Notes: generated by a model not told the origin, from the letters alone. A stretch of 64,000 nt of DNA from Tenacibaculum gallaicum (GCF_003387615.1 NZ_QUNS01000004.1:62001-126000), one strand, 5' to 3'. Shown: positions 1-6,881, counted from the first letter of the stretch. Program-made: numbers and translations.

Positions 1-357
1 CGTTTTTAAATTTATACTATCTAATATATTCTTATCATATTTCTCCAAATCAATTGTATCTGTAATATAGTTTTCTGATTCCAAAATCAATTTATAAGAT
101 ATATTTTTGATAGCTATATAATAAGAATCATAGTCTTTAGTCTTCATTCCTTTTATATAAAAGAAACCATTTTTATCTGTTTTACTTTTCCCAAAGTAAT
201 TAAAAGATAGTGAGTCGGTATACAGAGTTACTCCTTCAATAGGTTTATTTGTTGTTTTATCATAAACAAAACCTTTTATGTCTCCAATCAAAATATGTTC
301 AGAATCACACGAAGTACAAGTAAAGAATATGATAATATAAATTATATATGATTTCAT
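1..357 (-). CDS. Lipoprotein with carboxypeptidase-regulatory-like fold, 3' end cut by window edge; possible orphan T6SS immunity protein
   Basis: An ATG at 357 opens a frame that stays open for 119 codons to the window edge. The protein starts with a hydrophobic stretch ending in a lipobox (FFTCTSC), so it should be a lipoprotein exposed to the periplasm. The next ~55 residues (GFVYDKTTNKPIEGVTLYTD, then KTDKNGFF) have the look of a carboxypeptidase-regulatory-like beta-sandwich and resemble the neighbouring lipoprotein at 485-841. Its start codon overlaps (TAATG) the stop of a decayed copy of the metallopeptidase tail, the same arrangement seen at the intact cassette. I infer a second immunity protein whose effector has been lost; the family function is not directly visible. 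Confidence 0.7.
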   Translation of the reverse strand, partial: MKSYIIYIIIFFTCTSCDSEHILIGDIKGFVYDKTTNKPIEGVTLYTDSLSFNYFGKSKTDKNGFFYIKGMKTKDYDSYYIAIKNISYKLILESENYITDTIDLEKYDKNILDSINLKT

Positions 358-395
358 TATTTCAATTCTATTTTTGTTAACCAAAGTAAACCTAA
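357..395 (-). pseudogene. Remnant of the 3' end of a second metallopeptidase effector gene
   Basis: Read on the minus strand, this segment encodes GLLWLTKIELK and a stop, against SLLWLTKLKLK and a stop at the end of the intact effector (838-2019). About 34 of 39 bases match, and both copies overlap the start of a lipoprotein gene. The frame is not open upstream, so only the tail survives. It looks like what is left after an effector-immunity unit was duplicated and the effector then deleted. Confidence 0.65.
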
Positions 396-481
396 TGTGT
401 TCCTTTAATTTCAGGTCTTTCTATTCTTGATGAACATGAGTTTAAAATAAACGTCATTATTAGTAAGTAACAAAGCCTCAT
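392..481 (-). pseudogene. 29-codon lipoprotein-signal fragment, probably a recombination remnant
   Basis: An ATG at 481, just after the stop of the 485-841 gene, opens 29 codons. They begin with a hydrophobic stretch and a lipobox-like LNSC followed by SSRIERPEIKGTH. The N-terminal half resembles the signal peptide of the neighbouring lipoprotein, and the 3' end runs into the decayed effector tail in another frame. I read it as the front of a former immunity gene joined to the back of a former effector gene. It could still be expressed as a tiny lipoprotein, but nothing shows this. Confidence 0.4.
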
Positions 482-484
482 TTT

Positions 485-841
485 TTAGTTTCTAATAGGT
501 AATGCTATTTGAGGTCTTCTATGTTTACTATTTTTTGATATTAAATAGATAGTATCTCCAAAAGGTTGTTCTTTTATAAACTCATTTTGTCTATCGAATG
601 TACTTAAACTAAATCTTCGATAATCTTCTTTTTCAAAGAGAAGGTATTTTATTGTAGTACTCTTTTTTACCTCAAAATATCCTTCTTTATTACTAAGAAC
701 AAAATCTGTAGAATCTTTATAATAAACTTTCACTTTATTTAAAGGAGTTTCTTTATCAAAGTCATAAACATAACCGTGATATTTTGTTGAACAAGATTGA
801 GTTATTACAATCAATAAAATTATTAAAAACAGCTTTCTCAT
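485..841 (-). CDS. Small lipoprotein, candidate periplasmic immunity protein of the adjacent effector
   Basis: 118 residues with a signal peptide and lipobox (VITQSC), so it is probably anchored in a membrane facing the periplasm. The mature part begins HGYVYDFDKETPLNKVKVYY and continues with NKEGYFEV, the pattern of a short carboxypeptidase-regulatory-like or transthyretin-like beta-sandwich, followed by a basic tail. The start overlaps the effector stop by 4 bp (ATGA), so the two are translationally coupled. T6SS effectors that act in the periplasm are usually encoded with an exported immunity protein directly downstream; that precedent and the tandem paralogue at 1-357 suggest the role. 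There is no direct evidence of toxin neutralisation. Confidence 0.7.
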   Translation of the reverse strand: MRKLFLIILLIVITQSCSTKYHGYVYDFDKETPLNKVKVYYKDSTDFVLSNKEGYFEVKKSTTIKYLLFEKEDYRRFSLSTFDRQNEFIKEQPFGDTIYLISKNSKHRRPQIALPIRN

Positions 842-2019
842 TTCAATTTTAATTTAGTTAACCAAAGTAAACTTAACACATCTTTTTCTGAAGCTACAAG
901 TCTTTTATATATGTTAGGTTGTCTTCGTTTTCCTCCATATTTATTCTTTTTCAAATATGGCATAATATCAACTTCTCCAGAAACTGGGTAAGCTGGGGCT
1001 GATGATTTTTGTTTTTGAGTAATAGTATTTACGCTTCCTTTGTGACCATACGAATAAAATGTGCCTCCATATGCTTTTAAAATAGTATGCCCTATTTCAT
1101 GCGCTGAAGTTTCTTTGAACTCGTTATCTTCATTAATTGAGGTTTGATAATCCCAACTATCAACATAAAAATACTCATAAATATACCCAACATTATAGCA
1201 CACAGCTTCTCTAGAAACAATATTTCCTACAAAAGAAATAGGGTCTTCCACGGTTCCTGGGTTTCCTGAGCGCATCCAATCACCATTTGTATTAAAGATT
1301 AAACTAACATCATCCATTGTTTTCTCCGTTGTATTTATTGCGTTTACATAAACTTCATATTTTTCTCCATTAATATCAACATCTTTGGCTATATAATGAT
1401 TCCTGTTTCTTCCCCAATGGTAATTTAGCCCTTCTAAAGCCAATCTTTCTAAATCTTCAAAACTTTTTGTACGTGCTGTTAAAGGAGGTTTACCAGTAAT
1501 CAAGTCTCCCTGTGGTATTTTATCCCAAGGACATACTTTCATTGGAACTCTAAGTTTTGGGTCGGGGTCAATATCTTTTTCATAACACTCTATTCCTCTT
1601 GCTCCTCCATCTTTTAAGTTAACACGTAATGTAACATCTATTCTTTTAGAGTTTTTATCAATCTTTACATCAACCCATTTTACCTCATCGTAACGCATAC
1701 TAAAATCTAACTTTTTTCTACTGTAGTTATTTGAACTATCTACGCCAATAGTATACAGGTTTAAATTTTCGTATTGTGTTAGTTTAGCCGTATCTAAAAC
1801 TCCTCCACTATCAAATCCATCCCATTTCCAAATGTGTTCTCCTTGTTTTAGTTTGTTAGCATCAGTTATTTTTTCTTCATAAATCACCGAGCTTCCGTCT
1901 CTAATTTGTAGCGTTAGTTTTTTGGCGTTATTATCAGCTATTTGGTAAGTAAATTGTACAAAGCCTCTTTCGTTAGTTCCGCTATAATCAGCTATTCCTA
2001 GGGGGACAAAACTTGGCAT
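838..2019 (-). CDS. Putative T6SS effector: zinc metallopeptidase (HExxH) with N-terminal beta-domain
   Basis: 393 residues, no signal peptide. Residues ~15-100 look like a FlgD-like/Ig-type beta-sandwich (IWKWDGFDSGG), a possible cargo or adaptor domain. The C-terminal half holds H307-E308-I-G-H311, followed by a glycine pair, H326 as a possible third ligand, and VDIMPY (M353), which resembles the Met-turn of metzincin peptidases. The gene starts 1 bp after the tssD stop and overlaps the downstream lipoprotein by 4 bp. Absence of a signal peptide plus coupling to TssD fits an effector loaded into or onto the Hcp tube. The substrate is unknown; a secreted-type housekeeping peptidase is less likely for lack of an export signal. 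Confidence 0.75.
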   Translation of the reverse strand: MPSFVPLGIADYSGTNERGFVQFTYQIADNNAKKLTLQIRDGSSVIYEEKITDANKLKQGEHIWKWDGFDSGGVLDTAKLTQYENLNLYTIGVDSSNNYSRKKLDFSMRYDEVKWVDVKIDKNSKRIDVTLRVNLKDGGARGIECYEKDIDPDPKLRVPMKVCPWDKIPQGDLITGKPPLTARTKSFEDLERLALEGLNYHWGRNRNHYIAKDVDINGEKYEVYVNAINTTEKTMDDVSLIFNTNGDWMRSGNPGTVEDPISFVGNIVSREAVCYNVGYIYEYFYVDSWDYQTSINEDNEFKETSAHEIGHTILKAYGGTFYSYGHKGSVNTITQKQKSSAPAYPVSGEVDIMPYLKKNKYGGKRRQPNIYKRLVASEKDVLSLLWLTKLKLK

Positions 2020-2020
2020 A

Positions 2021-2509
2021 TTACGATAATTTTGGGGTTACACTAAAGTTTGTATCACCACCTCCTGAAGCAGTATCTCCGCTATTAGTTACTTCGTTTT
2101 GGGCTCCTGAAAGTGTTTTTCTCCAATACGTAGAATATTCTAGTGAAGAGTTGGGTGTTTTTACCCCTGCACACGTAATTATTAATCGGTCTTTTATGGG
2201 TTGATCGTTTGTACTAGAAAAAATAGTTTCAAACTTTTTAAGGTAGCAATCAAAGAAAGTCATTGTTTTAGAGCCTCCTTTTAAATATGGATAGTATATT
2301 TTTAACTCTAGTTGGTCTATAGCCGTTTCTTTACAAGCCCATTCTTCAAAATCAGTATTACTACCTGATTCTATTTCTACTTCTAGACCTGCAAAGCTAG
2401 CGGAGCTTGTGGGTTGGTCAGAAACGTTTATGTTTCTATTAAAACCAAAGTTATAGGTTAGTACTTCTACCTCTCTGTTGTTAAACAACAGTATCGTTCT
2501 ATATTTCAT
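2021..2509 (-). CDS. tssD: Type VI secretion system tube protein TssD (Hcp), Bacteroidetes subtype iii
   Basis: 162 residues matching the Bacteroidetes TssD pattern: an N-terminal strand pair (ILLFNNREVEVLTYNFGF), the VSDQPTSSASFAGLEVEIES segment, an EEWA motif, then KTMTFFDCYLKKFE and QPIKDRLIITCAGV, ending at a conserved aromatic (TYW). Family members form hexameric rings that stack into the inner tube and can carry effectors in the lumen. This one has about 30 extra C-terminal residues rich in Ser, Gly and Thr beyond the usual end, perhaps a linker or cargo contact. No TssB, TssC, TssK, ClpV or VgrG gene is in the window, so this is either an auxiliary hcp island or the edge of a larger cluster. 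Confidence 0.82.
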   Translation of the reverse strand: MKYRTILLFNNREVEVLTYNFGFNRNINVSDQPTSSASFAGLEVEIESGSNTDFEEWACKETAIDQLELKIYYPYLKGGSKTMTFFDCYLKKFETIFSSTNDQPIKDRLIITCAGVKTPNSSLEYSTYWRKTLSGAQNEVTNSGDTASGGGDTNFSVTPKLS

Positions 2510-2658
2510 AGCATCGTTTTTAAGTTATATTTTTTTCTTGTTGAAGTAATACTTAGCAATTTCAACGTATCAAACCTACAATTTTCCCACTTAAAAAACT
2601 AAAATATTTTTCATTAAATATCTTGGTACTAACCAAATACGGAGCCTGTACTTTATTT

Positions 2659-2673
2659 GTACTTAGTAAGTAC
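2659..2673. promoter_or_regulatory. Perfect 15-bp palindrome upstream of tssD
   Basis: GTACTTA-G-TAAGTAC is a perfect inverted repeat with a single central base, 150 bp upstream of the tssD start. A partial copy (GTACTTTATTTGTAC) sits directly beside it. It could be an operator for the T6SS cassette; this is inference from position and symmetry only. Confidence 0.3.
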
Positions 2674-2744
2674 TTATACTGTTTTGTGTTTGACCTTAGA
2701 CAAAAGACTGCTTCGCTGTTAAAATGAGTTTAGAACTATTCTAA

Positions 2745-3005
2745 CAATCCTCATTAACTCTGCTGAGCGTAGCCGAAGTACAGTTTTTACTTCGTTATCA
2801 CTCTATAAAAATCACTCGAACTGACAGTGATTGTAATAAAAAAATAAGAGTAACATTTTTGATTGAGATTCCTCACTACCGTTCGGAATGAAGGTTTGCT
2901 ATTAGTTTGCGTCATTTCGACCTGAGGGAGAAATCTTAAGAATATTTGCTACTCCTTTGTATAAGATAACCACGTCGTTAACACTCCTCGTTATGACGTT
3001 GATTA
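2745..3005. repeat. Mosaic of flavobacterial intergenic repeat units
   Basis: Several short motifs follow each other: CTGAGCGTAGCCGAAGTA, ATCACTCGAACTGACAGTGA, ATTCCTCACTACCGTTCGGAA, GTCATTTCGACCTGAGGGAG followed by AAATCT, and CTCCTCGTTATGACG. These are the kind of units that recur between genes in Tenacibaculum and Polaribacter-type genomes (from memory). The same GTCATT-CGA...GAAATCT type appears at 43380-43446. They probably derive from a non-autonomous repeat element; no transposase is present. Confidence 0.55.
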
Positions 3006-3025
3006 TTCTGTTTTTTACATAAATT

Positions 3026-3691
3026 TTAAATGAGTCCGAAGTCTTTGGTGATTGCTATAAGCTGTGTTGGATTACTAGCATTAAAATTTTCTTTTAATAG
3101 CTTTAAGCGTTTTTCTACCGAACTAACACTACTCGGTTTTATGTCTTTATTTTTTAATGCTTCACTAATTTCTTTTTGATCTAAACCTTCTGCTAAATGT
3201 TCTAGTAAAAACACGTCATAATCTGTAATTTCAAAGGCTTCTTTATCACGTAGCGCATGTGCTAATTGTGGAGTGATAAAAAACTCTCCGTTAAACACAT
3301 TTTGTACTGCTTTTTTTAGCTCTCTTTGTCCGTGGTTAGATTTCCATACATACGCATTTACCTCTAATTCATTACATAATTGCTGAATTCTATATGGTTT
3401 GTCTTCTACAGAAAATACGACTGTTTTTAAAGTTGGTTGTAGTTTTTTTGCTTCGGCTATGAGCTCTTCACCTGATTCGAGTCGTTGCTTATGTATATTG
3501 TCTTTAAATGATAAATCACTTACTAATAAATCAAACGGTTCTTTATCTAACCATGCTTTTTTTAGCTTTAAAAAAGCCTCGTCGCAATATTGTGCATATT
3601 CAACATTAGGAATTTGCATGTTTTCTAAGGCTACTTTTATTCCGCTTGACATAAAATCAGCATCTTCGGCTATCAATACTTTTTTGAACAT
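3026..3691 (-). CDS. Two-component response regulator, REC plus LuxR-type HTH
   Basis: 221 residues. The receiver domain covers ~1-125, with the acidic pair E9-D10, the likely phosphoacceptor D59 (LLVSDLSF) and the conserved lysine K117 (YVWKSN). Residues ~150-215 form a LuxR/NarL-like helix-turn-helix (LLEHLAEGLDQKEISEAL...SSVSSVEKRLKLLKENF). The gene begins 2 bp after the kinase gene upstream and is clearly its partner. It should bind DNA when phosphorylated. Target genes are not evident; tssD and the secreted peptide gene 5593-5769 are the nearest candidates. Confidence 0.88.
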   Translation of the reverse strand: MFKKVLIAEDADFMSSGIKVALENMQIPNVEYAQYCDEAFLKLKKAWLDKEPFDLLVSDLSFKDNIHKQRLESGEELIAEAKKLQPTLKTVVFSVEDKPYRIQQLCNELEVNAYVWKSNHGQRELKKAVQNVFNGEFFITPQLAHALRDKEAFEITDYDVFLLEHLAEGLDQKEISEALKNKDIKPSSVSSVEKRLKLLKENFNASNPTQLIAITKDFGLI

Positions 3692-3693
3692 AA

Positions 3694-5517
3694 CTACTTT
3701 TTAAATTGAAACTTTGCTTGAAATCCTTTTTCTTGCTTTGATTCAAAAGTAATAAACCCTCCTACTGATTTAATACGGATTTCCATATTTTGTAAACCAT
3801 TTTTTACAGAGAGGTTTTCAACTCCTTTTCCGTTGTCTTGATAGGCTACTGATAGTTTGTTTTTTTCGACTGAAAAAGCGATAAGCACCAACGTTGCTTC
3901 GCTGTACTTTTTCATGTTTACCAAGAGTTCCTGTAAGGCTCTATACACTACTATTTGTTTTTCTTTAGCCAACTGGTTTATGTTTACTTCTTGCAATCCT
4001 TTATGGATTACTTTACAACGATCGTTCGTAAAGTCTAAAAACAGTTGCTTTAAGAAATTCTCAAAGTGTTCACCTGTGAGCACAGGGCTATTTTCGTGAG
4101 ATATATCTCTTGTCTGTGCATATATTTTCTCTACTCTCGTTAGCAACCTTTCATCTGTTATTGATGTATTTTGTAGTGTATTCATTACCGCGTATACATC
4201 GTTTGCCAATTCATCGTGTATTTTTTTTGCTAAGCGAGTTTCTGTATTGTAGACTTCTATGGCTTTTTCTTTTTTATTTTTTTCTCTTTTATAAAAGAAA
4301 TAGACTATTGAGGATAGAATGGTAAGAATTACTGTAAAAATCCAGAGTTGTTTTTGTGATTTTTGTTGTTCTGCTAACAACTCACTGGTTATAATTTTTT
4401 TTTCTAATTTCTGTCCCTTAATAGTTACCTCATTTACTCTATGAATTGTTGCTATTTGTTTATTTTGAGTCGTTGCTCTTTCTCTTTCCAATTCTTCCGT
4501 TAAAAAAAGAAACTCTTTATAATAATCATCTTGCCTCTTTGTTTTAAATAATAATAACTTTGTTAAAGCTTCTCTTATTTCTTTTTTGTTTTTTGTTTTT
4601 CTAGCTGCTTTTAACATTTCCAAAGCACAATCTTTAGCTTTATTTTTTTCATTAGATTTATTGTAATAATCTGACAAGTGAGAATAACTGGCACACATCC
4701 CTTTATAATCTATCTCTTTTTCCCTTATCTTTAAAGGTATAAAGAAATCTAAATGGGATATTTTATCTCCTCTTAACCATTTCGTATAGGTATAATTATC
4801 TAATAATCTAGCTCTAGTAATATTAGGTAACTCCTTAAAATAATCACTTATTAATATCTTTTCATATATACTTAGCGATTTATCATATCGCTTCAGCTCT
4901 CGATAACAATTAGCTATATTATTTTTATACCTGTATATTTTTTCTTCATTTTCTGTACTTTCTAATGCTTTCTTATACCAATTAATAGCTTCTTTGTAAT
5001 CATATCTCTTTTTATGGTTGATTCCTAAACAATTATATATACTAGACCGTAACTTATTATCGGTCCTAGTATAACTAAGAGCTTTTAAAGCCGTGGAATC
5101 ACTTTTATATGATAACCCAAAGTCTGACTCCATAGTCGACAACGCTTTTAATCTATCAGCTACTCTTACACTGTCTTTTAACTTGATATAAATATATGCT
5201 GACTCTTTATAAGCTAAGTATCCTTCTGCTGTTTGATTGTTAGATATATAAGAGTAACCTAAACTACTATAAGCATCAGCTAATTCTAGTTCTTTTTCTC
5301 TACTATTATTCGTTGCTGCTTTTAATATGGTGACAATACTATCTGCATAAAGTATTGTTTTTTCTTTTAGTTTTTCCTTCTTGTAATAAGAATATTTGTT
5401 TCTTAACTCTCTTAAATGCAGAGAATCTTTTTCTTTAAAAGAACCAGCATAACTAAAAGTAATTGATATTAATAATAATAATAAAGTTAATTCTTTTTTC
5501 ATTTCTGACTGTTTCAT
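3694..5517 (-). CDS. TPR-domain sensor histidine kinase (NarL/DesK-type)
   Basis: 607 residues with an N-terminal signal peptide, a long helical region of TPR-like repeats (~35-340; for example YKEAINWYKKALESTENEEK), a coiled coil, one membrane helix at ~390-408, then a kinase core. The phosphoacceptor histidine is in ARLAKKIHDELANDVY. The ATPase domain has the N-box (ALQELLVNMKKYS) and G-boxes (YQDNGKGVE, NGLQNMEIRI). The topology puts the TPR sensor in the periplasm, a common Bacteroidetes layout. It is paired with the LuxR regulator immediately downstream. The signal is unknown; the secreted peptide encoded just upstream is a candidate ligand by position only. Confidence 0.87.
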   Translation of the reverse strand: MKQSEMKKELTLLLLLISITFSYAGSFKEKDSLHLRELRNKYSYYKKEKLKEKTILYADSIVTILKAATNNSREKELELADAYSSLGYSYISNNQTAEGYLAYKESAYIYIKLKDSVRVADRLKALSTMESDFGLSYKSDSTALKALSYTRTDNKLRSSIYNCLGINHKKRYDYKEAINWYKKALESTENEEKIYRYKNNIANCYRELKRYDKSLSIYEKILISDYFKELPNITRARLLDNYTYTKWLRGDKISHLDFFIPLKIREKEIDYKGMCASYSHLSDYYNKSNEKNKAKDCALEMLKAARKTKNKKEIREALTKLLLFKTKRQDDYYKEFLFLTEELERERATTQNKQIATIHRVNEVTIKGQKLEKKIITSELLAEQQKSQKQLWIFTVILTILSSIVYFFYKREKNKKEKAIEVYNTETRLAKKIHDELANDVYAVMNTLQNTSITDERLLTRVEKIYAQTRDISHENSPVLTGEHFENFLKQLFLDFTNDRCKVIHKGLQEVNINQLAKEKQIVVYRALQELLVNMKKYSEATLVLIAFSVEKNKLSVAYQDNGKGVENLSVKNGLQNMEIRIKSVGGFITFESKQEKGFQAKFQFKK

Positions 5518-5535
5518 GTCACTAAAATATCAATT

Positions 5536-5570
5536 AAAAAGGGACGTAATAAAATTACCTCCCTTTTTTT
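5536..5570 (-). terminator. Intrinsic terminator of the small secreted-peptide gene
   Basis: A long stem (AAAAAGGGA, then GTAAT, paired with ATTAC and TCCCTTTTT) with a 3-base loop and T-runs on both sides. It lies 22 bp beyond the stop of the 58-codon gene at 5593-5769 and upstream of the kinase start, so it ends the peptide transcript and supports that gene being real. Confidence 0.75.
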
Positions 5571-5592
5571 AATTAACTTTTATAACTATTTC

Positions 5593-5769
5593 CTAGCCAT
5601 TAGTCTCTTTATCTGGATCTTCTATCGGATCTTGTTCATCTTCCCCACCAGTATCACTTGTCGTTGTTTCTGTAGAATTGGTTTGTGGTACTACAGTGGT
5701 TGAGTTTGTATTTATAGTATAGATTCCGTTTGTTACTAAGAACGTTATAATTAATAAAACCTTGTTCAT
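5593..5769 (-). CDS. 58-residue secreted Thr/Asp/Glu-rich peptide
   Basis: ATG at 5769, stop at 5593. The first ~18 residues (MNKVLLIITFLVTNGIYT) look like a signal peptide; the rest is low complexity: NTNSTTVVPQTNSTETTTSD followed by an acidic segment with many D, E and P. No lipobox and no cysteine. It has its own terminator and a candidate promoter (TATGTTTG on the minus strand at 6005-6012) with a structured leader of about 200 bases. It sits directly upstream of the TPR histidine kinase gene in the same direction. It resembles no family I know; a signalling peptide or a cell-surface spacer are both possible. Confidence 0.6.
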   Translation of the reverse strand: MNKVLLIITFLVTNGIYTINTNSTTVVPQTNSTETTTSDTGGEDEQDPIEDPDKETNG

Positions 5770-5844
5770 TTTGTTACTTTTAAAAATTGATAATATTTAT
5801 CCTGTCCAAGCACTTTGCTTAGCTACAGTTACACCATGTTGGGT

Positions 5845-5949
5845 GTAGAATTTTTAAAAGAGTCGCGCGCCTCTTTCGCGGGAAGTAGAGATGAACATCG
5901 GTATTATTAAGTAGCTTCCCCCCTAAGAAATTCTACCGATAGTTCATCT
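5845..5949 (-). ncRNA. Candidate structured 5' leader with two mutually exclusive folds
   Basis: Fold A is a three-way junction: GTAGAATTTTTA (5845-5856) pairs with TAAGAAATTCTAC (5924-5936, one bulge), enclosing hairpin AAAGAG/CTCTTT (5857-5876, loop TCGCGCGC) and helix GGGAAG/CTTCCC (5880-5885 with 5915-5920). Fold B pairs AGATGAACATCGGTA (5889-5903) with TACCGATAGTTCATCT (5934-5949, one bulge) and cannot coexist with A. The GC-rich bases stand out in an AT-rich region. On the minus strand this is the leader of the secreted-peptide gene and also contains a 14-codon frame (5854-5898, MFISTSRERGARLF). I do not recognise a known riboswitch class. Confidence 0.5.
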
Positions 5950-6004
5950 TTTAATTAGAACCAATCAATTTGTTTTCTTTTTGATTTCTCGATTAATTCT
6001 GGTA

Positions 6005-6012
6005 CAAACATA
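6005..6012 (-). promoter_or_regulatory. Candidate -7 box (TATGTTTG) for the secreted-peptide transcript
   Basis: Matches the Bacteroidetes -7 consensus TAnnTTTG on the minus strand. It would start a transcript near 5998 that runs through the structured leader into the 58-codon gene. No clear -33 element. Confidence 0.35.
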
Positions 6013-6112
6013 GAGCTGATCTCTAGGAAGCTATAGAAAATAAACAGAAAAGAATTGGAAAAGATTTTTCCAATTTTACGGGTTTCCTTTTCCATACTTT
6101 TTCTATAATTTT

Positions 6113-6120
6113 TAACTTTG
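6113..6120 (+). promoter_or_regulatory. Candidate -7 box (TAACTTTG) for the 6143 gene
   Basis: Matches TAnnTTTG and lies 22 bp before the ATG at 6143, the usual distance for a Bacteroidetes promoter with a short leader. Confidence 0.45.
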
Positions 6121-6142
6121 GAAAAACCAATAAAAAATAGTG

Positions 6143-6847
6143 ATGCTTAAAGAATTACTTAGACTTCTTTATATAAAGCTTGAAAATGAAAGTGAAAATG
6201 ATAGGAAAAACAAGACTGGAAATTTTGATTTTTTCGAAGAGCAAATATTAACTCAAAAGCGTTTTGACAAGTACAAGGATTACATGGTTAAATCCAAAAC
6301 AATGAAGAATTATTATGAAAAGCATGTAGAAGGAAGAATAAATAGTTCTAAAGAACCAACACTACAATTAAAAAACTTAATAGCTGAGTACTTAGGATTC
6401 GATGATTATCCCGATTTTGAATCAAAAAAACCAAATAATGGTAATTTTCCAAAAGGAACTGGCAAAGCAATAAGTAAGAAACATTTCTACATTATCACTA
6501 GTTCTATAATAGTTCTTCTTTTGGTTCTTTCCCTCTCTTACAAAAATGTACTTTTTATGGATTATAACTGTATCGTTTGGGAAAAAGACCATTATACAAA
6601 AGCCCCTTGTTACTATCTTAATTCAATAGATAATACAACTTACCATATAGATATTGACCGCTTTAAAAAGGTAACACTTACCAAAGGCATGGAGTTTTTT
6701 ACTGATGGTAAGGAGAATTTTTGGTATGGAAGTAATAAAGATGGTAAACGAGAATTCTTTACGGCTAGAGGTGTACATCCTGAAACTCTAAAGGAGTTAG
6801 ACCCTATTACTGAATACATTCTTGAGAAAGAAGGTTTTAAACCATAA
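6143..6847 (+). CDS. Single-pass membrane protein of unknown function
   Basis: I chose the ATG at 6143; an adjacent GTG at 6140 is in frame. The 234-residue protein has a charged, helical cytoplasmic N-terminal part (~1-105; LLRLLYIKLENES, then LKNLIAEYLGFDDYPDF), a membrane helix at ~115-135 (IITSSIIVLLLVLSL) and a C-terminal ~95-residue domain outside (CIVWEKDHYTKAPCYYL, FFTDGKENFWYGSN). Two cysteines in the outer domain could form a disulfide. The N-terminal part is reminiscent of small DNA-binding or adaptor domains found in flavobacterial one-TM proteins, but I recognise no family. It is divergent from the peptide/kinase genes. Confidence 0.7.
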   Translation: MLKELLRLLYIKLENESENDRKNKTGNFDFFEEQILTQKRFDKYKDYMVKSKTMKNYYEKHVEGRINSSKEPTLQLKNLIAEYLGFDDYPDFESKKPNNGNFPKGTGKAISKKHFYIITSSIIVLLLVLSLSYKNVLFMDYNCIVWEKDHYTKAPCYYLNSIDNTTYHIDIDRFKKVTLTKGMEFFTDGKENFWYGSNKDGKREFFTARGVHPETLKELDPITEYILEKEGFKP

Positions 6848-6881
6848 AAAAACGCCTTTAATAATTAAATTAACGGCGTTT
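6846..6881 (-). terminator. Terminator after guaB
   Basis: AAACGCC (6850-6856) pairs with GGCGTTT (6875-6881). The T-run lies on the minus strand after the stem, so it ends guaB transcription. It may also stop the plus-strand gene ending at 6847. Confidence 0.65.

Larger units (their letters stand above)
2510..3025. other. 516-bp gene-free region between tssD and the response regulator
   Basis: No credible coding sequence. The half next to tssD is AT-rich and contains a 15-bp perfect palindrome, GTACTTAGTAAGTAC (2659-2673), and a smaller TTGGT/ACCAA hairpin (2623-2636). The tssD promoter should lie here. The half next to the regulator is filled with mosaic repeat sequence, listed separately. 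Confidence 0.6.
5770..6142. other. Divergent regulatory region with structured leader
   Basis: 373 bp without a larger gene. It holds small hairpins close to the peptide gene (AAGCA/TGCTT, 5802-5814; TACACC/GGTGTA, 5830-5847), the large structured segment at 5845-5949, a minus-strand TATGTTTG box (6005-6012) and a plus-strand TAACTTTG box (6113-6120). Confidence 0.6.
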
